Shown piece by piece: positions 26,171 through 35,554 of a stretch of DNA of 64,000 bases. The notes below the pieces were generated by a model, which was not told where the DNA came from, did not search any database, and saw only the letters and a program-made list of their open reading frames with translations. The translations under genes and the position numbers were made by a program. This DNA is from DASRJG01 sp964647625 (GTDB lineage Bacteria > Acidobacteriota > Polarisedimenticolia > Polarisedimenticolales > DASRJG01): contig CAZYHZ010000014.1 in NCBI GenBank assembly GCA_964647625.1, positions 1 to 64,000 of the forward strand, written 5' to 3'. The stretch's first letter is position 1; the number at the start of each line of letters is the position of its first letter.

Positions 26171-29100
26171 GTGAGGGGTGTTTTCAACTCAGCGTTCGTG
26201 GTGTGCTCGATGGCTTTCGCGGCCGTGTGGGCGGTCGATTCCGTCCACGCCGCGAGCGTGCTGTTCGACGCGACGAAGCACGAGATGGCCGGAAATGCCG
26301 ATTGGGTCATCGACGCGGACGCGTGGAACCTCAACATGCCCGCGTACCCGTGCTCCGCGAACACGAACGAAGCCAACCCGCAGCGGTTCCCGACCCCGCC
26401 GGCGTCCGGCGTCACCGCATCGACCGCCGAGACCTACTGGACCGGCGCGATCTCGTCGTTCGCGATCGAGCTCGTGAAAGCCGGCCATACCGTCGAGACC
26501 CTTCCGGACGGGGCCGCGATCACGTTCGGCAACTCCGGAAACCCTCAGGACCTGAGCCACTACAAGCTGTTCATCGTCACCGAGCCGCAGGCGCCGTTTT
26601 CCGCCGCCGAGAAGAGCGCGATCCTCGCCTTCGTCCAGGCCGGAGGCGGGCTGTTCATGATCGGCGATCACGAGACGTCCGACCGCGACTGCGACGGGTG
26701 GGACGCCCCCCACGTCTGGAACGACCTCACCGGGGCGACCTCCGCGACCGCCACGGGCCTCTTCGGCATCTGGATGCGCGTCAACGGCGTCGACGACCAG
26801 GGCAGCGAGGACTGGTTCGACGACGGCACCGATTCCAACGTCAGCACCGACGCGGCCGACCCGATCATCCACGGGCCGTTCGGCGACGGCTCCGGGGGCC
26901 TCGGCCTGTTCGGCTCGACGTCGATGGAATTGAACCCGGCCGACAATCCGACGGCGCAGGCCCACGTCTGGCGAACGGGCCAAGCCCACGACACGCATCG
27001 CGTGACGTTCGCGACCGCGTCCTACGGGTCCGGACGCGTCGCCGCGATCGGCGACTCCTCCCCCGCCGACGACGGCACCGGCGATTCCGGCGACACGCTG
27101 CACCCGGGCTGGGACAAGGCGGCCGGCGGCGTCAAGAATCGCGAGATCCACCTGAACGCCTGTGCCTGGCTGATCAACGCCGCGCCCGATACGACGCCGC
27201 CCTCGATCGTCGCGGGCCCGACCGTCGCCGCCGGGGATTGCTCGGCGACGGTGTCGTGGACGACGGACGAGCCGGCGACGAGCACCGCGGTGTATGGCCC
27301 GACCACCGGCTACGGATCTTCGTCGATGGTGCCGGGGTTGGTGACAAGCCACGCCGTGACGCTCGCCGGCTTGACGCCGGCGTCGCCGTATCACGCCAAG
27401 GCGTCGTCCCAGGACGCGGCCGGGAACGGACCGACCGAAAGCGGCGACATCCCCTTCACGACGACCGCTGCAACCCCGCCTCTGATCGTCTCCGGCCCGC
27501 AGGCCGGGTCGATCACGGGGAACGCGGCGACGATCAGCTGGACGACCGACGAGGATTCGTCGTCGGCCGTCGAGTACGGGACGACGGCATCGTACGGAAG
27601 CAGCGTGTCGACCTCGGGCAACACGACGGCTCACGCGGTCACGCTCTCGGGACTCTCGCCGACGACGGAGTATCACGCACGCGTCCTGTCCCAAGACGCG
27701 TGCGGCAACGGCCCGACGTCGTCGTCCGACACGACCTTCACCACCGGCGCCGCGTCGATCGACGTCTCCGGCTGGTCGATCCGCCAGTACAACTCGGCCT
27801 TGACCTATGTCATTCCGGCGGGCACGGTCATCCCGTCGGGCGGGTACCTCGTCATCGCGCGCGATTCGACGCGCGCCCAGTTCCAGACGGTGTTTCCCGG
27901 AATGCCGGCGGCGACGGTCTTCCTGGACTCGAACGCGCAGGGCTCCTGCGCGAACGGCTGCCTCCCGCAGATCAACGGGGGCGAGTCGTTCGAGCTGTAC
28001 GACGACCACGGCGTCAAGAGGGACGGCGCCACGATCACGATCTCGTCGGGCAACGCGTATCAGCGCGTGACCCCGGCGTCGCCCGCCGGAACTGCGGGCT
28101 CGTGGACGGTCGTCGCGCAGGCCTCGGCGAATCCGGGCTCCGGGGCGGGCGCCGGGAGCGCGGCCGGCGTCGTGCTCGACGAATTGGCGGACGCCTCGGA
28201 TTACACGAAGGAGTTCGTCGAGCTCTACTACGACGCGGGGATCGCCGCCCCCGACGGCACGCCGCCCGCGGCGATCGTCGACCTCGCCGCGTCCGCGTCG
28301 TCGTCGAGCGTCGTCCACCTGACGTGGACCGCGACGGGAAACGACGGCGCCGTCGGAACGGCGTCGTCGTACGACCTGCGCATGAGCTTGAGCCCGATCG
28401 GAAGCGACGCCGCTTTCACCGGCGCCACTCGCCTCACCGGACTCCCTGCGCCGAAGGCCGCCGGGCAGGCCGAGTCTTTCAATGTCGCCGGTTTGTCGCC
28501 GCTGACGACCTACCACTTCGCGCTCAAGGCGATCGACGCCGCCGCGAACGCCTCGCCCCTCGGAAACGACGCCTCTGCGACGACGACCTCCGCCGTGTCT
28601 CACCTCGTCGTCTCCCAGATCCGCGTGTCGGGATCGACCGACGACGTCATCGAGCTGTACAACCCGACGAACGCCGCGATCTCGCTGTCCGGCTATTCGG
28701 TCCAGTACCTCGCCGCGAACGGAAACTTCGGATTCCGCTTCAACCTGAGTGCGGGGGGCTCCGTCCCCGCGCGCGGCTGGTATCTCGTGGCGGGCAGCGG
28801 CTACTCGGGCACGCCCGCGCGGGACGAGAGCATGGGGAACGACAACATGAGCGGGACCGCGGGCCACGCGCTGCTCGCACAGAAGACGACGAACGTGACG
28901 GGCTGCACGGACGCCGCGATCGTCGACAAGGTGGGCTACGGCGCAACGGCGTCGTGCCCCGAAGGAGGCTCCGGCCATAACGCGACGCAGCCGACGGGCG
29001 GACAGTCGGTGACGAGAAAACCAGGAGGCTGCGCCGGCAGCGGGATCGACTCCGATCTCAACGATGCGGATTTCGGATCTCCGGCGGCTCCGGTCTTCCA

Positions 29101-30409
29101 CGACGCGGCGTCGACTCCGGCGACACCGGTTCCGACGGCGATCAACGACGGCCCGATCTGCGAGGGCGGCGCGCTCCACCTTGAAGCGTCGGCGATCTCC
29201 GGCGCGACCTACGCGTGGACGGGGCCGAACGGATTCACCTCGACCGACAGGACTCCGACGATCCTCTCCGCCCCGGCCGCGGCTGCGGGGACGTACACCG
29301 TCACGGTCAACGGGTGCACGCAAGGGACGACGACCGCCGTGATCATCGCAAGCGGCGCCGCGTGCGACGACGGCACGCTGTGCACGACCGGAGACGTCTG
29401 CGCCGGCGGCGTGTGCTCCGGAGCGCCCGTCGCTTGCAACGCATCCGACCAGTGCCACATCGCGGGGACGTGCGACGCGGCGACCGGCGCCTGCTCGAAC
29501 CCCGTCGCGCCGAACGGCTCGCAGTGCGACGACGGCCTGCGATGCACGACCGACGATGCCTGCAGCGGCGGAGCGTGCTCGGGGTCGCCGGTCGCGTGCA
29601 CCGCGCTCGACCCGTGCCATCTCGCGGGGACGTGCGACCCCGCGACCGGCGCCTGCTCGAATCCCGCCGCGCCGAACGGCGCGGCGTGCGACGACGGCAC
29701 GCCGTGCACGACCGGCGACGTTTGCAGCGGCGGCGTGTGCTCCGGGTCGCCCGTGACGTGCAGCGCGCTCGATCAATGCCACGTCGCCGGAACGTGCGAC
29801 CCCGCGACCGGCGCCTGCTCGAATCCCGCCGCTCCGAACGGCGCCGCCTGCAACGACGGGAGGCTCTGCACGACGGACGACGTGTGCAGCGGCGGCGTGT
29901 GCGGGGGAACGCCTGTGGTGTGCTCCGCGCTCGATCAGTGCCATCGCGCCGGGACGTGCAACACGTCGACCGGAGCCTGCTCGAACCCGGTCGCATTCGA
30001 CGGCACGCTCTGCAACGACAACAACGCCTGCACTCAAACCGACACCTGTCAATCGGGCGTCTGCGTCGGCGCCGGCCCCGTCGGCGGCCCCGCGGACGTC
30101 GGCAACGTGACGCCGTCGAAATCGGGCGTCACCGCCCAGTACGCCTGGGACGCGGTCCCCGCGGCATCCGGCTACGACGTGCTGCGCGGGCTGCTCACGG
30201 ACGGGCCGGTCGGATCCGACCTCGCGTCGGAGACGTGCCTCGGCGACAACCTCGCCGACCCGTCCGCGAGCGACGCTTCGGTTCCCGTCTCGGGCCGTGG
30301 GTTCTGGTACGTGATGCGGGCCGTCTCGGCCTGTGGGACGGGAAGCTACGGCAATGCGGGCAGCGGAGGCGTCGCGGGCGCACCGCGCGCCAGCGCGACG
30401 TGCCCCTGA
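26171..30409 (+). CDS. Giant multidomain secreted protein (fibronectin, lamin-tail, Cys repeats, Cys-Pro module)
   Basis: A 1412-aa exported protein from GTG 26171 with a signal peptide ending near VDSVHA. Order of domains: a DUF4350/GATase-like alpha-beta domain (29-340, GGGLFMIGDHETSDRDCDG), two fibronectin-like domains (345-530), a lamin-tail-like domain (535-650), another fibronectin domain (690-790), a second lamin-tail-like domain (795-940, IELYNPTNAAISLSGYSV), a PKD/Ig-like domain (960-1055), five Dicty_CTDC-type Cys repeats (1065-1300) and the shared terminal module (FWYVMRAVSACGTGSYG, ending in ATCP). Lamin-tail domains are frequent on secreted nucleases and adhesins. Function is unknown. 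Confidence 0.88.
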   Translation: MRGVFNSAFVVCSMAFAAVWAVDSVHAASVLFDATKHEMAGNADWVIDADAWNLNMPAYPCSANTNEANPQRFPTPPASGVTASTAETYWTGAISSFAIELVKAGHTVETLPDGAAITFGNSGNPQDLSHYKLFIVTEPQAPFSAAEKSAILAFVQAGGGLFMIGDHETSDRDCDGWDAPHVWNDLTGATSATATGLFGIWMRVNGVDDQGSEDWFDDGTDSNVSTDAADPIIHGPFGDGSGGLGLFGSTSMELNPADNPTAQAHVWRTGQAHDTHRVTFATASYGSGRVAAIGDSSPADDGTGDSGDTLHPGWDKAAGGVKNREIHLNACAWLINAAPDTTPPSIVAGPTVAAGDCSATVSWTTDEPATSTAVYGPTTGYGSSSMVPGLVTSHAVTLAGLTPASPYHAKASSQDAAGNGPTESGDIPFTTTAATPPLIVSGPQAGSITGNAATISWTTDEDSSSAVEYGTTASYGSSVSTSGNTTAHAVTLSGLSPTTEYHARVLSQDACGNGPTSSSDTTFTTGAASIDVSGWSIRQYNSALTYVIPAGTVIPSGGYLVIARDSTRAQFQTVFPGMPAATVFLDSNAQGSCANGCLPQINGGESFELYDDHGVKRDGATITISSGNAYQRVTPASPAGTAGSWTVVAQASANPGSGAGAGSAAGVVLDELADASDYTKEFVELYYDAGIAAPDGTPPAAIVDLAASASSSSVVHLTWTATGNDGAVGTASSYDLRMSLSPIGSDAAFTGATRLTGLPAPKAAGQAESFNVAGLSPLTTYHFALKAIDAAANASPLGNDASATTTSAVSHLVVSQIRVSGSTDDVIELYNPTNAAISLSGYSVQYLAANGNFGFRFNLSAGGSVPARGWYLVAGSGYSGTPARDESMGNDNMSGTAGHALLAQKTTNVTGCTDAAIVDKVGYGATASCPEGGSGHNATQPTGGQSVTRKPGGCAGSGIDSDLNDADFGSPAAPVFHDAASTPATPVPTAINDGPICEGGALHLEASAISGATYAWTGPNGFTSTDRTPTILSAPAAAAGTYTVTVNGCTQGTTTAVIIASGAACDDGTLCTTGDVCAGGVCSGAPVACNASDQCHIAGTCDAATGACSNPVAPNGSQCDDGLRCTTDDACSGGACSGSPVACTALDPCHLAGTCDPATGACSNPAAPNGAACDDGTPCTTGDVCSGGVCSGSPVTCSALDQCHVAGTCDPATGACSNPAAPNGAACNDGRLCTTDDVCSGGVCGGTPVVCSALDQCHRAGTCNTSTGACSNPVAFDGTLCNDNNACTQTDTCQSGVCVGAGPVGGPADVGNVTPSKSGVTAQYAWDAVPAASGYDVLRGLLTDGPVGSDLASETCLGDNLADPSASDASVPVSGRGFWYVMRAVSACGTGSYGNAGSGGVAGAPRASATCP

Positions 30410-30593
30410 GGGAAAACCCTCTCCACGCAAAAGGGAATCGCTCCCCTATAAATTTTTCCCTGCCAGATTGACGGGTTCTCCGTCTCGTCCGCGGAATTCC
30501 GCGACAAACGTCGTGGCTTCCATTGGCCGCGCGCTTGCTGCTCCACGATCACGGGCCGAAGTGGTCTGTCGTATCTCGACAAGGAGGACACCC

Positions 30594-31187
30594 ATGAAAG
30601 GCACCACTCCGATTCTCGCGCTCGCATTGGCATTCGCGGTGACCGGATGCGCGACGGTTCCCAAGGCCGACGTCGATGCCGCGGAAAAAGCACTGAACGA
30701 TGCGCGCGCCGCCAAGGCACCGGAATACGCGGCGGATGCATGGAACGCCGCGCAGGACGCCGAGGCCAAGCTTCAAGCCGAGCTCGAAGCGCAGCAGAAG
30801 ACCTGGGCGCTCGGCCGCTCGTACCAGACGGCACGGACCCTCGCCGCCACGGCGAAGGACCAGGCGGACAAGGCGGCTCAGGCCGCCATCGCCGGCAAGG
30901 ATGCGGCGAAGGCGGATGCGACAGCCTTGATGAGCCAGGCGCGTGAGGAGGCCAAGAAGGCGAGCGACATGCTCCAGACGGCGCCTCGCGGCAAGGGCAC
31001 GGAGGCGGACCTCGCGAGCTTGAAGTTCGACTCCACGGCGATCGGCACGACGCTCGACGAGATGCAGAAGGCGTTCGACTCCGAGGACTACATGGCGGCG
31101 AAGTCGAAGGCCCAAGCGGCGATCGACGCGGCGAAGCAGATCCAGAACGAGGTCGGTCAGGCGAAGTCGCGCCGCCGCGCGGCCTGA
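30594..31187 (+). CDS. Coiled-coil lipoprotein (DUF4398-like)
   Basis: A 197-aa lipoprotein starting at ATG 30594 behind AAGGAGG, with lipobox FAVTGC. The mature protein is almost entirely Ala/Lys/Glu-rich helix with heptad-like spacing (DAAEKALNDARAAKAPEYA), typical of DUF4398/Lpp-like periplasmic proteins that bridge membrane and wall. A basic tail KSRRRAA ends it. The exact role is unknown; it precedes the trehalose operon by about 50 bases but may be a separate unit. Confidence 0.8.
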   Translation: MKGTTPILALALAFAVTGCATVPKADVDAAEKALNDARAAKAPEYAADAWNAAQDAEAKLQAELEAQQKTWALGRSYQTARTLAATAKDQADKAAQAAIAGKDAAKADATALMSQAREEAKKASDMLQTAPRGKGTEADLASLKFDSTAIGTTLDEMQKAFDSEDYMAAKSKAQAAIDAAKQIQNEVGQAKSRRRAA

Positions 31188-31238
31188 CGCGAAACGGCGA
31201 ATAGAGCGGTCGCGCAACCTGGACGATCGAGGTGATCC

Positions 31239-32759
31239 GTGGCGGCTCCCGAGGCAGAAAAGCTCGTGACCTCCCTGTCGTCACGGATCGCCTCACACTC
31301 CGGCCCCAACCGCGCGGCCGCTCTACTCGTCGTGTCGAACCGGCTGCCCTACGACATCGGACGCGCCGAGGCCGCCCCGAGGCGAAACGTCGGCGGTCTC
31401 GTCAACGCGCTCGAGCCCGTGCTCGAAGACCCCAAAGGGATCTGGATCGGTTGGGACGGCTCGAGCCTCCCCAACGCCGCCGCGGTCGGCTCCGCCCTCG
31501 CGCGCGAGCGCACGGCGTCGCTCGCCTCCGGCGCAAGGCTCTACGGCGTCCCCCTCTCCGAGCGGGACGTCTCCGGCTTCTACAACGGGCTGTGCAACCG
31601 CGCGCTCTGGCCGATCCTTCACGGCTTCTCCGGCCGCGGCGTATTCGAGCCCGAGGACTGGGAGCGCTACCGGCGCGTGAACCGGCGCTTCGCGGACGTG
31701 GTCGTGTCCCGCGCCGGGCGGGACGACCGCATCTGGGTGCACGACTATCAGCTGGCGCTCGTCCCGCGCGATCTCCGGTCGAGCGGATTTTCCGGGCGCG
31801 TCGATTTCTTCCTCCACACTCCGTTTCCCGCCGGCGAGACGTTTCGCGTGCTGCCGTGGCGCGGCGAGATCCTGAACGGGCTGCTCGCGGCCGACGCGGT
31901 CGTCTTCCACACGAATCGCTACCGCGACAACTTCGTCGAGTCCGCCGTCTCGCTCGCCGGAGCGTCCGCGACCGATGCGGACGAGCGAGGGCAGATCGAG
32001 ATCCTGCACGCCGCCGGGCGCACGGTCACCGCGGCGCGGCCGATCGGCATCGACGTCGACGACTTCGTCGCGCTCGCCTCGTCGAGCGCCGTGCGCTCCC
32101 GCGCGCGCCGCATCCGCGCCGCGTACGGCGGGCGCTCGATCGTCATCGGCGCCGACCGCCTCGACTACACGAAGGGAATCCCTGAGAGGCTCCATGCGGT
32201 CGAGCGGCTGCTCACGCTCCACCCGGAATCGGCGGGGACGTTCGTCTTCGTGCAGGTCGTCGTGCCGTCGCGTCACGGGATCAAGGAATACCGGGAGATG
32301 AAGCGCGAGATCGATCGCGAGGTCGGGCGCATCAACGGCGCGTGGGGAGCCGACGGCTGGCAGCCGATCCACTACGCCTATCGAGCCCTCGACCGGCGCG
32401 AGCTGGTCGCGCACTACCTCGCGGCGTCGGTGGCGCTCGTCACCCCGCTTCGAGACGGCATGAACCTCGTCGCTGCCGAGTTCGTCGCCTCCCGCATCGA
32501 CGGCGCCGGAGTCCTCGTCCTCAGCGAGTTCGCGGGAATCGCGGACGTTCTCGAAGGCGCGGTGCTCGTCAACCCCAACGACATCGAGGCCCTTGCCGCG
32601 GCGCTTCGCGCCGCGCTCCGGATGACGCCGGACGAAGCCGCCGAGCGCATGAAGCAGCTCCGGCCGAGCGTGCTCGGAAACCCCGCGCGCGAGTGGGCCG
32701 CTCGGTGCCTGGCGGTGGGGTCGCGGCCGTCCGTCCGGCGATCGAACGGGACGACGTGA
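31239..32759 (+). CDS. otsA: Trehalose-6-phosphate synthase (GT20)
   Basis: A 506-aa enzyme that condenses UDP/GDP-glucose with glucose-6-phosphate. GT20 motifs are visible: LLVVSNRLPYDIG, the glycine-rich donor loop RRNVGGLVNALEP, GFYNGLCNRALWPILH, IWVHDYQLALVP, VDFFLHTPFPAGETFR, ADRLDYTKGIPERLHA and VTPLRDGMNLVAAEFVASR. It starts at GTG 31239, following a short basic N-terminal extension. The stop overlaps the GTG of otsB, giving a coupled pair that makes trehalose. Confidence 0.97.
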   Translation: MAAPEAEKLVTSLSSRIASHSGPNRAAALLVVSNRLPYDIGRAEAAPRRNVGGLVNALEPVLEDPKGIWIGWDGSSLPNAAAVGSALARERTASLASGARLYGVPLSERDVSGFYNGLCNRALWPILHGFSGRGVFEPEDWERYRRVNRRFADVVVSRAGRDDRIWVHDYQLALVPRDLRSSGFSGRVDFFLHTPFPAGETFRVLPWRGEILNGLLAADAVVFHTNRYRDNFVESAVSLAGASATDADERGQIEILHAAGRTVTAARPIGIDVDDFVALASSSAVRSRARRIRAAYGGRSIVIGADRLDYTKGIPERLHAVERLLTLHPESAGTFVFVQVVVPSRHGIKEYREMKREIDREVGRINGAWGADGWQPIHYAYRALDRRELVAHYLAASVALVTPLRDGMNLVAAEFVASRIDGAGVLVLSEFAGIADVLEGAVLVNPNDIEALAAALRAALRMTPDEAAERMKQLRPSVLGNPAREWAARCLAVGSRPSVRRSNGTT

Positions 32760-33550
32760 GAGCGGAATCGGGCGTCCCCGCGCTCGTCGCGGAGGTGTCG
32801 AAGGCGGCTCGCCGCCCGGCTGCTGCCCGCGCGATGATCCTCGACATCGACGGCACCCTGGCGCCGATCGCCGCGTCCCCGCGGTTCGCGAATGTCCCGC
32901 CCGACGTTCTGGCGTCGCTGCACGATCTTTCCGGGCACGGGTGGCGGATCGCGATCCTGACCGGGCGGCCCGCGGCGGAAGCCCGCGCGATGGTGCCGAT
33001 CCCCGGAATCGAGGTTCACGGGTGCCACGGGCTGGAGCGCGAAGGCGGCGGCGTGCCGCGCCGGTGGCGGGCACTGGCCGCGCGGCTCGGGCGGATCGGC
33101 GATCACGCCCGCGGGCTCGTCTCGGATTTTCCCGGCGTCGTCATCGAGCGAAAGCCGATCGGCCTTGCGTTCCACGATCGCAGGCTGACCGCAGCGGGCC
33201 GCGCCCGCTGGCTGCGCGCCCTCTCGCTGTGGCTGGCCTCGCAGGACCTGACCGGCGCCGAGGTGATCGGCGGGAAGCGCATCACCGAGCTGAGGCCGGC
33301 GCGCGCCGGCAAGGCGGGGATCGCCCCTCGACTGCTCCGGGCCGGACGGATGGACCGGTCGGTCGTCGTCATCGGCGACGACCGGACGGACGAGGAGCTT
33401 TTCGAAGCGCTCGGCGGACGGGCGTTGACGATTCGCGTCGGCCCTCCGGGGGTCCGGTCGGCGGCGATCCGCCGGCTGGCTTCGCCGTCCGCCGTCTCCC
33501 GGTTCCTCTTCGCCCTGGCCGAGCAAAACCGCGTGAGGGCCGCCGGATGA
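32756..33550 (+). CDS. otsB: Trehalose-6-phosphate phosphatase (HAD superfamily)
   Basis: A 264-aa HAD phosphatase. Motif I is MILDIDGTLAP with both catalytic aspartates, motif II is IAILTGRP, and motif IV is VVIGDDRTDEELFEAL. The cap region contains EVHGCHGLERE, typical of OtsB. It removes phosphate from trehalose-6-phosphate made by the upstream enzyme. The GTG 32756 start gives a GTGA overlap with otsA; the stop overlaps the ATG of the DUF5752 gene. Confidence 0.96.
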   Translation: MRAESGVPALVAEVSKAARRPAAARAMILDIDGTLAPIAASPRFANVPPDVLASLHDLSGHGWRIAILTGRPAAEARAMVPIPGIEVHGCHGLEREGGGVPRRWRALAARLGRIGDHARGLVSDFPGVVIERKPIGLAFHDRRLTAAGRARWLRALSLWLASQDLTGAEVIGGKRITELRPARAGKAGIAPRLLRAGRMDRSVVVIGDDRTDEELFEALGGRALTIRVGPPGVRSAAIRRLASPSAVSRFLFALAEQNRVRAAG

Positions 33551-34203
33551 GCGCTCCCCCACTCCGTCCGAAGCCGTTCCTCTTCTACGACTACGAGGGC
33601 CTCGTCGTGGCGACGGGCTGGGAGGCGCGCAACCTGCGCGAGCTGACGGAGATCGTCCGCCGCGCGCCGGGCGATGTGATCCACCATCATCTCTTCCGCG
33701 CGGCGCTGGCCCACCGCTACGGCACCTGGGACCACCCCAACGATTTCGGCCAGTGGGCGGCGATCGGCCTGGGCGACCCGGTGCTCGCCGAGAAGCTGTC
33801 GAGCCTCGACCTGTTCCATCACGGCGACATCGAGGACACGCGTGCCGCCATCGTCGACGTGCTGGAGGAGCATCTCGACGCGCAGGCGACCGTGACATGG
33901 GCGCGGCCCGGCTTCGAGTTCCATTTCGCATCGGGCATCTACGTCGCGCTCCCTGGGCTGGGCGAGGCGGCGAGCGCGGCGGAACTCAAGGAGGGCATCG
34001 CGGAGAACCCATTGAGCTCGCTGTACTTCCATTTCCACGAGGCGCGGCTGCGCGGCAGCGACGACGAGGACGACTTCTCCCGCTGGCTCCGGACCGAATG
34101 CGGGCGGAACGATCTCGCCGAGCGGCTGCGCGGGATCGACTTCTACCTGTTCAGCCTCGAGGAGCTGCGCCAGCGGATCCTCTCGATCCTCGCGGAGGGT
34201 TAG
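33547..34203 (+). CDS. DUF5752 protein, trehalose-cluster associated
   Basis: A 218-aa cytosolic protein starting MSAPPLRPKPFLFYDYEGL. The motif FHHGDIEDTRAAIVDVLEEH and FEFHFASGIYVALPG mark a family of unknown function (DUF5752) typically found beside trehalose or glycogen genes. Translational coupling to otsB and a 4-base gap to the GT4 gene imply a shared role, perhaps controlling the alternative trehalose enzyme; this is inference from position. Confidence 0.8.
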   Translation: MSAPPLRPKPFLFYDYEGLVVATGWEARNLRELTEIVRRAPGDVIHHHLFRAALAHRYGTWDHPNDFGQWAAIGLGDPVLAEKLSSLDLFHHGDIEDTRAAIVDVLEEHLDAQATVTWARPGFEFHFASGIYVALPGLGEAASAAELKEGIAENPLSSLYFHFHEARLRGSDDEDDFSRWLRTECGRNDLAERLRGIDFYLFSLEELRQRILSILAEG

Positions 34204-34207
34204 AACG

Positions 34208-35446
34208 ATGGCATCCGCGCCGGTCCTCAACGACTACGCCGCGGTCGTCGGACGCTCCCGCATCGAGGTGTTGCGCCGCCTGGCCGCTCGCCTCGACGGC
34301 TTGCGGCTCGTCATCGTCAACTCGACGCGCGTGGGGGGCGGCGTCGCCGAGATCCTGAACCGGCACGTGCCGCTGTTCGAGGAGCTGGGCCTGCGCGTTC
34401 GCTGGGAGGTGATCGAGGGCAATGCGGAGTACTTCGTCGCGACCAAGCGCATCCACAACGCGCTCCAGGGGCAGCCGACCGACCTGACGCCGGCGCTGCG
34501 CGAGGTCTACGTCGAGACCAACCGCAAGGCCGCGGAGCGCATGCATCTGGGTGACGCCGACGTCGTCGCGATCCACGACCCGCAGCCTGCCCCGCTGATC
34601 GCGTTCGCTCCCAAGACCGGGCCCTGGGTGTGGCGCTGCCACATCGACGCCTCTCGCCCTTACCGGCCGGTGTGGAAGATGCTGCGCAGCTGGGTGCGCG
34701 AGTACGACGCCAGCGTGTTCTCGCTGGCGGCGTTCACGCGGCCGCTCGAGCACCCTCAGTTCCTGATCGCGCCGTCCATCGATCCACTCGCCGACAAGAA
34801 TTGCGAGATGGACGAGCGCGAGATCGACAGGCGCTTGGCCGAGCTGAAAGTCGACCGGAGCAAGCCGCTCCTGGTCCAGGTCTCGCGATTCGACCGGTTC
34901 AAGAATCCCGTGGGGGTCATCCATGCGTTCCGCCAGGTACGCCGTCGAGATGCCTGCCGGCTGGTGCTCGCCGGAGGCGGAGCGGACGACGACCCGGAAG
35001 GCGCCGAGGTCCTGCGGGAGGTGATGGAGGAAGCGGGAGGCGATCCCGACATCGACGTCCTGGCGCTCCCTCCCGACCGCCATCGCGACATCAATGCCCT
35101 CCAGCGCGCGGCTTCGATCGTGATCCAAAACTCCACGAAGGAGGGCTTTGGCCTGACGGTGACGGAAGCGATGTGGAAAGGAAAGCCGGTCGTCGCCGGG
35201 GCCGCGGGCGGGATCACGCTCCAGGTGCACGAGCACCGTACCGGCTTTCTCGTTCATTCGGAGGAGGGGCTCGCGTTCCGGCTGCGCTATCTGCTCAACC
35301 GGAAGGAGCTCGCGGACGCGATGGGCCGCGAGGGACGGGAGCTGGTGCGCTACCGATTCTTGCTGACCCGCCATCTGCGCGAGTGGCTCACGCTGCTGCT
35401 CATCGTCACGGGACGCGCCGGAGCCGATCTTGAAGAGCAAAAATAA
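34208..35446 (+). CDS. GT4 glycosyltransferase, trehalose-synthase (TreT)-like
   Basis: A 412-aa GT-B fold enzyme. The N-terminal domain has VNSTRVGGGVAEILNRHVPL and VVAIHDPQPAPLIAF, the latter typical of TreT; the C-terminal donor domain has LLVQVSRFDRFKNPVGVIHAF and the EX7E motif within NSTKEGFGLTVTEAMWKGKP. TreT makes trehalose directly from NDP-glucose and glucose, reversibly. Placement after otsAB means the operon encodes two routes to trehalose. A strong hairpin follows its stop. Confidence 0.88.
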   Translation: MASAPVLNDYAAVVGRSRIEVLRRLAARLDGLRLVIVNSTRVGGGVAEILNRHVPLFEELGLRVRWEVIEGNAEYFVATKRIHNALQGQPTDLTPALREVYVETNRKAAERMHLGDADVVAIHDPQPAPLIAFAPKTGPWVWRCHIDASRPYRPVWKMLRSWVREYDASVFSLAAFTRPLEHPQFLIAPSIDPLADKNCEMDEREIDRRLAELKVDRSKPLLVQVSRFDRFKNPVGVIHAFRQVRRRDACRLVLAGGGADDDPEGAEVLREVMEEAGGDPDIDVLALPPDRHRDINALQRAASIVIQNSTKEGFGLTVTEAMWKGKPVVAGAAGGITLQVHEHRTGFLVHSEEGLAFRLRYLLNRKELADAMGREGRELVRYRFLLTRHLREWLTLLLIVTGRAGADLEEQK

Positions 35447-35450
35447 GTTG

Positions 35451-35483
35451 AGGTCCCCCGGACCTCGCGGCTCCGGGGGACCT
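35451..35483. terminator. GC-rich hairpin ending the trehalose operon
   Basis: AGGTCCCCCGGA (35451-35462) pairs perfectly with TCCGGGGGACCT (35472-35483) around a 9-base loop, just after the GT4 stop codon. It lies between convergent genes. No U-tract follows, so termination may be Rho-assisted, or the hairpin protects the 3' end. Confidence 0.65.
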
Positions 35484-35554
35484 CCCGCAACAGCGGGCGG
35501 CTCGGCCGTCACGGGGGCTCGAGCCGAGGTCGCCCGCCGGGTTGGTGCATCGAC

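Noticed and set aside
26189..30430. A 1413-aa open frame on the minus strand opposite the giant secreted protein
   Set aside because: High GC makes long stop-free antisense frames. It is Arg/Gly-rich with no domain, and the plus strand has signal peptide, known domains and Cys repeats.
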